DNA of 53,602 bases from contig NHBG02000007.1 of the NCBI GenBank assembly GCA_002167855.2, positions 1 through 53,602 on the forward strand, read 5' to 3'. Below are positions 10,401 to 17,973 of this stretch, one piece after another. Under the pieces are notes generated by a model. That model was given only the letters and a program-made list of their open reading frames with translations, did not search any database and was not told the DNA's origin. Made by a program: the position numbers and the translations under genes. Positions within the stretch are counted from its first letter, which is position 1, and every line of letters starts with the position of its first letter. Source of the DNA: Gammaproteobacteria bacterium TMED1. Its GTDB lineage: Bacteria > Pseudomonadota > Gammaproteobacteria > Pseudomonadales > Azotimanducaceae.

Positions 10401-12211
10401 CAACTATAGCTGGACTATGGCCACTGGCTATTGTTACGGGAAGAGAAAATGAAATTTGGCCACCTTTTGCTACGGTAGTTATAGGGGGGCTGGTGACCTC
10501 TAGCTTATTAACACTGGTACTCATTCCTGTAGGCTTCATACTCTTAAACAAAGTAGATAACTTTTTCATTCGAGCAGGTCCATGGCTTGTGCTGTTCTGG
10601 ATTAGCTCGACGCTCATAACTATGATAATGCTGTTATGGACAGAAACTTTGACGGCTTTACCATGGCAGATAATCAGCGCACTACTAATTGGAGGCGCAT
10701 ATTTAGCATTGATTATGCTGATTTTTCGTCCAAAAGAGGTACCGGTTCTAGATCTAGTTAATGGGTGTCCAAAACTCACGGTAACCCATTTACACAAGAA
10801 ATATGGAATAACAGGGCCTCTTAAAACCGCTTTATTAGCTCCAGAAATTTACGCTGAAAACGTTATTTCACGAGGAGGGAAGGTATTCCTTCCTTCAGAT
10901 GCACGAGATCGCTTTGCACCCTTAGTACTCGGTATTTTTGGACTCAGTATCGTCGCGATAATGGTTCAATCTGCTTTTTGGGAACTGTTTTTTTGGATGA
11001 TGACGGGTTTCCTTCTCACGCGACTGATTACAGAAGTTCAGAGATTTCGTGGACATGTAACACAGAAGGGTAAAGCTCTGCATAGTAGAATCGAAGAAAG
11101 ACTTATATACGCAGCACCCTGGTTAGTTATCATTTTGTATTTACTATTCACTGAGGTTAACCTCCTTACGCAGGGCAGTGAAAAACCTAATGCTTATTTT
11201 GCCAGCGCAATAGCTGCGTTAATTGTCTTAATAGCACAAGGTATGCGACGCAGTGCAGAAAGGCAATCGAGAGGGCTTCTCTCTCGACGGATCTCACACA
11301 GCAGAATTAAAGCAGTTATCAATTCATGGCGTGGATTATCGGCACGACTTGCTGGTCTAGATCTCCCCGATGATCCAATAGTTGCCTTGTCAGGAGTGAA
11401 CTTTGAAATAGAGAGAGGAATGATTGGTATTCTTGGCCCAAATGGAGCCGGTAAAACCACCCTGTTAAGACAGTTGGCGGGGATACTAAGTCCAACACGC
11501 GGAACCATACGTTATGGGGGAGTCCAATTAAAGCGTATTCAGCATTACCTTGCTAACTGGGTAGGTTACTTGCCACAAGATACTGGTCTTCCTGCCGGTA
11601 TGTCTGTAGTAGATTATCTGAATTGGTATGCAGCTCTCTATGGCATCCCTGCGTGTGAACGAAAACAACGGGTAAAAGATTTACTAAGTGAGGTTGACCT
11701 TTCTGATAAGAGAGATGAAAAAATTACTGAACTCTCGGGAGGGATGCAGCAACGGGTAGCTATTGCGCGGACTTTATTACGTATGCCTCCTGTAATTATT
11801 GTTGATGAACCAACCGTTGGTCTTGATCCGAGGGAAAGAATTCGATTAAGAAATCTTTTAAGCAAACTTGCCAGAGATAGAATTGTTCTTATCTCTACCC
11901 ATGTAGTGGAAGATGTAGCAGCTGCTTGTGAGCGAGTTATAGTAATTGCTAAAGGAGAACTAGTTTTCGATGGTGGTACGGAAGAATTAGCTCATAGAGC
12001 GACTGCTAAAGTTTGGGAAGTAAGAACACAACAAGGAGTCAAACCTATCATTACCACCCAGTCAATTCGAACCCATGAAACACCCTCAGCAGATGGAAAA
12101 ACTGTGCATCGCATACTCACAAGTGATTATATCGACGATGCAGAACCTGTAAAGGCAACACTGGAAGACGGTTACATTTGGCTTTTATCTCATGCTGATA
12201 CTAGAACATAA
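7454..12211 (+). CDS. RND permease fused to an ABC ATPase
   Basis: One uninterrupted 1585-residue frame. Residues ~1-1040 form a complete RND permease (IGLVVDNSVVVFEA in TM4; VGLTVNPAILLVDRI in TM10). Residues ~1040-1265 contain about six further hydrophobic segments separated by basic loops and resemble nothing I recognise. From about residue 1305 there is a full ABC ATPase: Walker A GPNGAGKT at 1328-1335, signature LSGGMQQ at 1427-1433, Walker B ending DE at 1451-1452, then a switch His (STHVVED). A ~75-residue tail follows. The ATPase resembles those that work with ABC-2 permeases, and such permeases are encoded at both ends of this operon. Fusion of a proton-driven RND pump to an ATP-hydrolysing exporter subunit is unusual. 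Every key motif of both parts is present, arguing against a random frameshift join. Confidence 0.93.
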   Translation: MSFLMLSIHRPIAVAMFFIGIILLGGIAWQKIPVELFPRLVGSEININFYRPGSNPEVIEREILLPLQAQVSTMSGIAETRGQIRGSNGQFTVRFEPKIDIKIREFELQRTITELQRNQPQGTSLTVTSTGTQAISELAMVLYIVGKNNDSKNALYDITDQMIAPRFASMSGVSQAMAVGGSKPQVTVTVDPVRTTALGVTVDSVVTMVRNTLGRAQYTGSMNSERGQTSVVLDGRPMGLHSLSNSRIEYDKPALLHHTSEVTLGPGPENGLFRVNGEASVGLVIYQDQDSNLIRLGKNLRSRIAEVKEELNPQGLDLVVGFDAAETIETQIEYLSKLGASGFLVALVILFLFLRQWRAVAVVALAVPVSLMAALAFLYLLGQTLNLVSLFGLMLAIGLVVDNSVVVFEAIQRHLERGQNIETAVNRGLRRTVRAILAASTTTAIVFLPIILVDIEDPMILQSVIILSLSILLPLTGSLIVAIGLVPLLAHYLAAPAAAQRISIAKARRREKGNLVPPDQAKIFFSIIVANALRYPSTWIVGTLVAILLTGAIVLPWVSTLGNIDQASEPDTIQLIARFPSNRSLEVTSNAVAILENVLLEDPFVESIESQIDENGGSLAIRLVDRDERPEDFSAQSVRNKVYEAARNVKGGFRILRPGDETRGGGGKSAGDAFGGTPTEIILSGPDSEVLLSLAESVESQLESTPQISTAWTNVQPGMSEFWIEPIGPVFESLGLTFSQVLPVLQLAGREGQRMPIGFVTDNGRELPVFVTRKGAREQNSGMRDLTRMRIQTPAGVMPVTALATMRQMPPPTVISHRNGRREVSVMYRLRDDIPDTGPTRLSIEREISELVRAIPKPSGVSIETTDNNDTEVWFKNISVPAVALLFLVLATLFESLTLPLLILLALPLTILGAIWALAFAGIAFELMAAMGAIVLVGLTVNPAILLVDRIQQLMRESRWSSGAAAFAAVKERTRPVLMTSATTIAGLWPLAIVTGRENEIWPPFATVVIGGLVTSSLLTLVLIPVGFILLNKVDNFFIRAGPWLVLFWISSTLITMIMLLWTETLTALPWQIISALLIGGAYLALIMLIFRPKEVPVLDLVNGCPKLTVTHLHKKYGITGPLKTALLAPEIYAENVISRGGKVFLPSDARDRFAPLVLGIFGLSIVAIMVQSAFWELFFWMMTGFLLTRLITEVQRFRGHVTQKGKALHSRIEERLIYAAPWLVIILYLLFTEVNLLTQGSEKPNAYFASAIAALIVLIAQGMRRSAERQSRGLLSRRISHSRIKAVINSWRGLSARLAGLDLPDDPIVALSGVNFEIERGMIGILGPNGAGKTTLLRQLAGILSPTRGTIRYGGVQLKRIQHYLANWVGYLPQDTGLPAGMSVVDYLNWYAALYGIPACERKQRVKDLLSEVDLSDKRDEKITELSGGMQQRVAIARTLLRMPPVIIVDEPTVGLDPRERIRLRNLLSKLARDRIVLISTHVVEDVAAACERVIVIAKGELVFDGGTEELAHRATAKVWEVRTQQGVKPIITTQSIRTHETPSADGKTVHRILTSDYIDDAEPVKATLEDGYIWLLSHADTRT

Positions 12212-12213
12212 TT

Positions 12214-12957
12214 ATGAAACTAAAAATCGACTTTGATTTTATACATTATGCAATGATCGCCCTGGCGGGACATCGCTTCTGGTTTTTACCCTTATTAGCT
12301 TTAGTTTGGATTATGTTCCAATATTTTTTGAGAGTGCGTAATGGAGTAGAGATAATTAATCTCCTAACCATTCAATATACGATTATCGGACTACCCCTAA
12401 CGGCATTAGCTATATTTTTTGGTGTCAGGGTTATCGCCGGAGAGTTGGACGAAAGGAGTCTAGAGATAGCGTACACCATCCCTGGTGGCTCTGAACGACT
12501 TTGGCTTGCTAAACTTTTTTCTGCTTTTCTTATTCTCCTTTTTACCACAATAATTTTATCATTATCTGTTTACACCCTCTTTAAACCTTTCCCATTAGGC
12601 ATGGTCTACGGTGCACTTCAAGATGCATGTTTTTATATGATTTTGGCGATGGCAATGGGCGCACTTTTTCGTAATACGACCACAGGAGTTATTGGTACGA
12701 TTCCAATCTTAGGATTGAATATCTTACTAACGGATTTTGGTGAAAATCAAATACGTTTCCTTCCCTTCTTCAATCCTCACGTATTTTTAGAGCCTTCTAG
12801 TAGTTCAACGATAATCGATGGAGGCTTTACTAGTCCAGAAGAGCTCCTAGCGTGGACAATCCAAAACCGGATTACTATTATATTGCTAATGAGTTTCACC
12901 CTCTTCCTGGCGCTTATGAGGGCAAATAAACGTGAATCCATGCTGGATGGAATCTAG
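12214..12957 (+). CDS. ABC-2 type exporter permease
   Basis: A 247-residue membrane protein with about six hydrophobic helices and the ABC-2 permease hallmark after the second segment: IAGELDERSLEIAYTIPGG, followed by LWLAKLFSAFLILL. In ABC-2 exporters this amphipathic stretch contacts the ATPase. The gene starts 2 bases after the stop of the RND-ABC fusion, so it is almost certainly co-translated with it, and the fused ATPase is the obvious energiser. The ABC-2 half of the first gene (same motif, DIRARDVRERIADVLDTRP) would give the second transmembrane half of a heterodimeric exporter. It ends the operon. Substrate unknown. Confidence 0.87.
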   Translation: MKLKIDFDFIHYAMIALAGHRFWFLPLLALVWIMFQYFLRVRNGVEIINLLTIQYTIIGLPLTALAIFFGVRVIAGELDERSLEIAYTIPGGSERLWLAKLFSAFLILLFTTIILSLSVYTLFKPFPLGMVYGALQDACFYMILAMAMGALFRNTTTGVIGTIPILGLNILLTDFGENQIRFLPFFNPHVFLEPSSSSTIIDGGFTSPEELLAWTIQNRITIILLMSFTLFLALMRANKRESMLDGI

Positions 12958-12969
12958 TCCGTCTCTAGA

Positions 12970-13104
12970 CTATTTGCTCACTCTTTCCTTTTTTTCTGGA
13001 GGTTTCGTAGATGAAGCGGTCTTTTCACGATCTGCGAAAGCACTTTGACTAGTCCCCCCAATGGTAGCTCTAGATTTCTTTTTACGTACTTGTAATTTCT
13101 TCAT
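12970..13104 (-). CDS. possible 44-residue Lys/Arg-rich protein
   Basis: A short frame beginning MKKLQVRKKKSRATIGG and ending KPPEKKERVSK, with about a third basic residues. ATG at 13104 is preceded by GGAG with a 5-base gap, a good ribosome-binding site, which is why I list it. It is convergent with the ABC-2 permease gene. I recognise no family; composition suggests nucleic-acid binding or disorder. An upstream in-frame extension to 13191 has no better start. It may be a chance frame. Confidence 0.3.
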   Translation of the reverse strand: MKKLQVRKKKSRATIGGTSQSAFADREKTASSTKPPEKKERVSK

Positions 13105-13472
13105 TTCAGCTCCGATGAAACATTTTGGATGGCATTCGAAACTATTGACTCTAGTTACTTTTGAGTTACCGTAACATGATTCTTCTATCAACTAAATATT
13201 GACTTGTTAACTATCCCTATTAGATCTACCGATAAAGTATTCCGACTTCCTGTCCTTGTCGATACAACTCAAAGAATCAACAGCTTGGTAACCGGCATTT
13301 TCAAGGATAATTCTACTTTTGAGCTAGATGTCCTTAACTAATGACCGGCTTGAGATCAAAGCTTTTGGAGCAGCGACATTTTGTTTTCCGTTGTCTGTAT
13401 TAGGGACAGGCTCTAGAATGGGGAAGATTCCCAACAATCCTCGCACTTTAATTTCATATCCTTAGATCGCTC
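13105..13472. other. intergenic stretch with no supported gene
   Basis: No convincing coding frame, RNA fold or repeat was seen. Short open stretches exist on both strands; one on the minus strand (about 13200-13310) reads RIILENAGYQAVDS, faintly like the start of a response-regulator receiver domain, but it is interrupted by stops. This may be decayed coding sequence downstream of the FG-GAP operon. Confidence 0.4.
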
Positions 13473-15260
13473 TCACCTTTGCAGGAAAATATGGTTCTGG
13501 TTTATGGTTAAATCCTTATAAACATCTTTAAAACCATTTGGCCAGAGGACTTCTACACGATTAACGGAACTGGCAGTACCTAAACCGAAGGTTAAGGGCA
13601 ATTCAACCTGGGTTAAATAACTTCGCGTGGGCATTATAGATCTGGTCTGCTCTGTGCCCCCGGCATAAACAATAACTTTGGCACCAATCGCCTCTGGATT
13701 TGGAGGTTTACCAACCAGAGTAACCCGAATCCAATGATTTTGACTTGTCTGATCATTGCGGAGGAGAACGAAGGATCCACCCGTCTGGGTAATCGCAAGA
13801 TCGGTGTCACCGTCGCTATCAATATCTGCATAGCTTGCCCCACGACCTACAAACTTGATGGGATTTAAAGAATTACTAGCTGGCTGATAGGTTCTCGAAC
13901 AACTGTCACCACAATTCCAAAATATGTGTAGCGGCTGTTCGTAATACTGACTGCTTTGTACACGATTTATCTCCGGTTCTACATGCCCGTTTGCTGCAAC
14001 AAGATCGAGCCGCCCGTCCAAATCAAGATCTACGAATATAGTGCCGAATGTCAGAGCTTTACGACTATAGGCTCCGATACCAGCGACAATAGAGTTATCG
14101 CTAAAAACGCTATCTTGCCCTCGCTTTACGTAGAAAGATGACATCTCGTTCGAGAAATTCCCAATTGTAATCCCAAGCCGCTCATCATTAGCATAGTAAG
14201 CTGCATCAATACCCATCGCTCCAGTAGCAGAACCACTATTATCAAAAGCTAAACCAGAGGAAACTCCAGACTCCTCAAACTTCCCATTACGTTGATTAAT
14301 GAAAAGAAAATTACGAACGGTGTCGTTCGCAACGACGACATCAAGCCATCCATCGCCATTCACATCGAGTGGGTGGACAGCAAGCCCTTTCCCAACTGGT
14401 GCGCCTGATAACTCGTTCGCTACCCGGACTCCCGCGTTCTCCGAGACGTCAGAAAACTTACTGCCGTCGTTACGATAAAGTATTGAATTAGTGCCAGCAA
14501 AATCAGTAGGGGGACCATAAGCATTTCCCAGTCCAGTCAACCTATAGTCTACCGATTCATTTATTGCCTTTGACCAAACCACATAATTACAAACAAAAAG
14601 ATCTAAATCACCATCACGATCAAAATCGAAAAATGCTGCACTAGTGCTCCAACTATCTTCAGGGCCGGCGACTCCAAGCGATCGCGTAACATTCTTAAAA
14701 CGATTTCCGCTAATATTTTTAAAGAGAAGATTTCTTCCGACCGTCGTTACGAATATATCGCTCCAACCATCGCCATCATAATCCCCTATCGCAACACCCA
14801 TACCATAGTTCTGAAGATCCAACCCTGTTTGCTCTGTAACATCCTCGAAGGTACCATCTCCTTTACCTCGGTAAAGCTTGGAACTTGTCCCCTCAGTGGG
14901 CTGTTCCGTCCAGGGCCAATTCGTTGAGTTGATGAGCAGAAGATCCTGGTGTGAGTCGTTATTATAGTCGAAGAACGCAATTCCCCCTCCCATAGTCTCG
15001 GGTAACATGCGACTCCCGTATGCTCCATTCGTGTGCGAAAAATCAATACCAGATTGTGAAGTTATATCTGTAAGCAGGATAGTTGGAGCGACTACTAATT
15101 CACTGCGTCTTGGACCAGTTACCTCAGCCTCATCGACCATGATTTCCTGTTCCTCTCCACCAAGCAAAACTAAAGTAATAATAATACCTAACGCAATTAA
15201 GGCTGATATTGAAGACGAGATAATTAAAGCGCGTCGTATGACTTTCTCATCATTCTCCAT
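13473..15260 (-). CDS. FG-GAP/VCBS repeat protein with ASPIC/UnbV C-terminus (CRTAC1-like)
   Basis: I place the start at ATG 15260 (MENDEKVIRRALIISS, 595 residues) because it follows the upstream stop by one base; the frame is open further upstream but only over the preceding gene. A single N-terminal membrane anchor (about residues 13-35) is followed by a beta-propeller of FG-GAP/VCBS repeats with calcium-binding-like loops: DYNNDSHQD, GDYDGDGWSD, FDFDRDGDLDLF, DVNGDGWLDVVVAND, DLDLDGRLDLV, DIDSDGDTDLA. The last ~90 residues (IGAKVIVYAGG ... FGLGTASSVNRVEVLWPNG) match the ASPIC/UnbV domain. Such proteins are exported and thought to mediate binding. Last gene of the cytochrome operon; it may be a surface partner of the multihaem protein. 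Confidence 0.88.
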   Translation of the reverse strand: MENDEKVIRRALIISSSISALIALGIIITLVLLGGEEQEIMVDEAEVTGPRRSELVVAPTILLTDITSQSGIDFSHTNGAYGSRMLPETMGGGIAFFDYNNDSHQDLLLINSTNWPWTEQPTEGTSSKLYRGKGDGTFEDVTEQTGLDLQNYGMGVAIGDYDGDGWSDIFVTTVGRNLLFKNISGNRFKNVTRSLGVAGPEDSWSTSAAFFDFDRDGDLDLFVCNYVVWSKAINESVDYRLTGLGNAYGPPTDFAGTNSILYRNDGSKFSDVSENAGVRVANELSGAPVGKGLAVHPLDVNGDGWLDVVVANDTVRNFLFINQRNGKFEESGVSSGLAFDNSGSATGAMGIDAAYYANDERLGITIGNFSNEMSSFYVKRGQDSVFSDNSIVAGIGAYSRKALTFGTIFVDLDLDGRLDLVAANGHVEPEINRVQSSQYYEQPLHIFWNCGDSCSRTYQPASNSLNPIKFVGRGASYADIDSDGDTDLAITQTGGSFVLLRNDQTSQNHWIRVTLVGKPPNPEAIGAKVIVYAGGTEQTRSIMPTRSYLTQVELPLTFGLGTASSVNRVEVLWPNGFKDVYKDLTINQNHIFLQR

Positions 15261-15261
15261 A

Positions 15262-17964
15262 TCAGCGCCTATGCATATCGTAAATGACGATACTTTCAGC
15301 TGCGTAATTTGCGGCTGGATCTTTTTGTCTTGCTTTCGTGATAGCAAGGTCTCGAGCGTTATCATCCACGCGGTAGTCTTTATGCAGATCTCGATGTTTC
15401 GTTGCAAGATCGTTCCTACCCCCCAGAGCGTATAACTGGGAGAGTCCGTAATGTGCAACTACGTTTTCCGGATCTAAAGCTAGGGCAGCCATATAGTGAG
15501 CTTCCGCCTTATCTCGCCAAATCTCATTTCTAATCTCCATCTTCGACTTCTCGAAATAAGCCTGGGCCAGCTGATTTTGTAGCCTATAATCTAGCGAAAA
15601 ATCAAAGCCTCGCTGACGGGCATCATTAAACTGAGTTCTAACCAGCGTTAGAAGTCCCTCTATTGCCCCATCAAACTCACCATTTTGCATATCAACTAGA
15701 GCAGAGAACCACGCAACTGACCAAGGATATGCTCCTTTTTGCGCAGCCTCATTTAGGAAAAGGGCAGCCTCCTCTAATCTTCCCTCTTTTATGTAGAGAC
15801 GTGATAAATTTAAAGGTCCCTCAGGTCTTCCTAACTCCCGAACTTTTTGAAAAGCCAACTCTGCTTGCCGATATGCGCCTTTCCTAAACATTCCAATCCC
15901 ATAATCGTTCCAGCGTTGCCACGACCTCTCGCTCGTGGGAATTTTCTTCGAAGAAAATTCGACAGAATCTTCTGAGATGGTAACTATTGGCAAATCATTC
16001 TTAGTGAACTCCTCCCCCTGAAATGCCTTTAGGTATTTTGTATCAAACTTACGATACTTGAGTTTAGCGGTCACTGAGATTGCACCTTTTACGGGTTCAG
16101 GAACCTCAAGCCGATAGTGTATTGTGTCCGAAGAACCCGGCGGTATTTGATGGTCGTATAATTTGGTAAAGATATCCTCAGCGTTTCTCCTATCAATGCG
16201 GTTACCCTCTCGATCCAGTACATAAGCATTAACAAAATGAGCCAAAGGGTCGAGCCGTCCTTCCCTTAGATCAATTAGACCACTATTACCAATAATTTCG
16301 CCATCTTGAGTTGCTATTACTTCCAACCAAACCTGATTCGAGTCTGCGGTACCCTCTGTAAACAAGTGGCCAACCGTCAAAGATCGAATGACAATATCTA
16401 ATAAATAGACTTTACCCGGTTCTAGAGATGGCACCTCTGGTCGAATGGGAGCAACAATAGGGGCATCGATATCGACCCCCGCCCTGATCCCAAAAATATC
16501 TACCCGAAGGGAATCCTTCAGCATCTCCTCATGGGCCCGATTAACATCTTTAGACATCCCCAGTAAGTAAGGTATAGCTGTATTCGCTGCCGGAAATTGA
16601 TGTCCGTGAACTGTTAGTAACTTGCTCTCATCGTTTATCGCTGCGCCAAAGTCCTGCGACTTGAGAAGAGGCATGTGGCAATCTGCGCAGTTATCTACTG
16701 CCTTATCAGGATAATAAAAACTTTGCACACCGTGTCCGGAGACTCCGCTCAGCAGAAAAGAATCATAGTGGTTTTGTCCACGCAACCATTTATATTTATT
16801 CAAAGCTTCCGGGATATGGACTTTATGACAAGTACCACAAAATTCTGAACTCTTGTGAAGAGGTTTAAGAAAACTTTCTTTATGTAGCTGGGGTTTACCT
16901 TTTATCAATAATCCGTTGACGAAGGCTAAATAGGTATTATCAGAAAATGCGAACGGATATTCTTCCGGAGCAGATATAACGTAATCCGCATTTCCTCTAG
17001 GGCTGCCCAATCGCTCTATTGCATGACACGAAACACACGTAATACCAGCATGGGCCGTAGGGTGGTTTTCATCGTCAAAATCAACCTCATCAAAAGCACC
17101 AGAGAATAGTGGAACAGGATCATGACAACCTGCACAAAACCTTGAGGCCTGTACATCGCCATCATTTAAAAACGCCGCATTTCGAGTATTCCTGACCGAA
17201 AACAAATATGCGGGGTTGTTAAACGAAGAAAAGCGATGCGCACTCACCGCCCACTGAGCATGAATATCAGAATGACAAGATGCACAATATTCATCACGCA
17301 TCAATGCATCTGATGAAATCAATCGGCCTGTATCAGTACGTGCGAGTGATGGTAAAAAGTTACCCTCTGGCCTCGGTTTCACAGGCGCTTCGGCAAATAT
17401 GAAAACACCAAGGCTAATTGCTAAACTCAAAGACCCAACTGCCCCTCCAACCTTCCATCGAATTCGAGGGCCTGCCAACCGATGCATCACAAACAACCAA
17501 CACGCGAGAACTGGCGTGACCACGTGTGTCCAGTAAATCAATTGCCGTTTACTAGGATGTTGTATTTCAAAACCGGGTAAGCCACGGGTTAAAAGGATGC
17601 CAGACACTAGCAACATGATTACTACTACAAACAACAATAACCCTAGTTTGACTGCGAGTCTATTTGGTCGGTTTATCGCTTTCCTCAAATGTAAAGCGAT
17701 AAAAATGATCGTTGGAATTATCACGACGAAGCCCAGGATTAAATGGACTAGAAATGCGTATTGATAAAATGCTCCCTGATAATTGGATTTGGGTTCCGCA
17801 GTTAGTTCTGAATGGTCACTCTCAGCGATCGCTTCAAGCCATTCGAGAAAAGTAATACTACTTAGATAGACCGAATCAACAAACAGGATCGCAAAGAGAA
17901 AAAATATCGCTACTAAAAGCTTACGGAGCCTAGGGCTGATAACGGATTTATCGACATGACTCAT
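15262..17964 (-). CDS. b-cytochrome-like membrane region, pentahaem cytochrome c and TPR fusion
   Basis: This 900-residue protein has about five transmembrane helices in its first ~200 residues. Two of them carry pairs of His (LVHLILGF...ALHL and TH...MHR), as in di-haem b-type membrane cytochromes; haem b binding is inferred. The periplasmic part has five CXXCH sites: CASCH 227, CAGCH 277, CVSCH 310, CGTCH 376 and CADCH 426, in a cytochrome c554-like arrangement with further His available as distal ligands. A beta-rich region follows (about 500-650), then TPR repeats to the end (NLSRLYIKEGRLEEAALFLNEA; YGLSQLYALGGRNDLATKHR). The second gene of its operon, 9 bases after the TPR/FG-GAP gene and 1 base before the next. 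It probably moves electrons between quinone and an unknown periplasmic or surface acceptor or donor. Confidence 0.87.
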   Translation of the reverse strand: MSHVDKSVISPRLRKLLVAIFFLFAILFVDSVYLSSITFLEWLEAIAESDHSELTAEPKSNYQGAFYQYAFLVHLILGFVVIIPTIIFIALHLRKAINRPNRLAVKLGLLLFVVVIMLLVSGILLTRGLPGFEIQHPSKRQLIYWTHVVTPVLACWLFVMHRLAGPRIRWKVGGAVGSLSLAISLGVFIFAEAPVKPRPEGNFLPSLARTDTGRLISSDALMRDEYCASCHSDIHAQWAVSAHRFSSFNNPAYLFSVRNTRNAAFLNDGDVQASRFCAGCHDPVPLFSGAFDEVDFDDENHPTAHAGITCVSCHAIERLGSPRGNADYVISAPEEYPFAFSDNTYLAFVNGLLIKGKPQLHKESFLKPLHKSSEFCGTCHKVHIPEALNKYKWLRGQNHYDSFLLSGVSGHGVQSFYYPDKAVDNCADCHMPLLKSQDFGAAINDESKLLTVHGHQFPAANTAIPYLLGMSKDVNRAHEEMLKDSLRVDIFGIRAGVDIDAPIVAPIRPEVPSLEPGKVYLLDIVIRSLTVGHLFTEGTADSNQVWLEVIATQDGEIIGNSGLIDLREGRLDPLAHFVNAYVLDREGNRIDRRNAEDIFTKLYDHQIPPGSSDTIHYRLEVPEPVKGAISVTAKLKYRKFDTKYLKAFQGEEFTKNDLPIVTISEDSVEFSSKKIPTSERSWQRWNDYGIGMFRKGAYRQAELAFQKVRELGRPEGPLNLSRLYIKEGRLEEAALFLNEAAQKGAYPWSVAWFSALVDMQNGEFDGAIEGLLTLVRTQFNDARQRGFDFSLDYRLQNQLAQAYFEKSKMEIRNEIWRDKAEAHYMAALALDPENVVAHYGLSQLYALGGRNDLATKHRDLHKDYRVDDNARDLAITKARQKDPAANYAAESIVIYDMHRR

Positions 17965-17973
17965 GTCTTTAGC

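Noticed and set aside
9901-10797. Long open frame on the minus strand (298 codons)
   Set aside because: It lies wholly opposite the RND-ABC fusion gene, has low-complexity composition and no recognisable domain; it is a shadow of the coding strand.
4383-12211. Replacement of the AcrB TM10 Lys by Asn in both RND permeases as a sign of inactivity
   Set aside because: As I recall, V-N-x-A at this site is common in many functional RND families, so it is not evidence of loss of function.
13200-13310. Minus-strand fragment reading RIILENAGYQAVDS, like a response-regulator receiver start
   Set aside because: Stops on both sides, no start or ribosome site, and the similarity covers under 20 residues.
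13195-13340. Plus-strand open stretch ending LDVLN before a stop at about 13340
   Set aside because: No ATG, only a TTG without a ribosome site, and no family resemblance.
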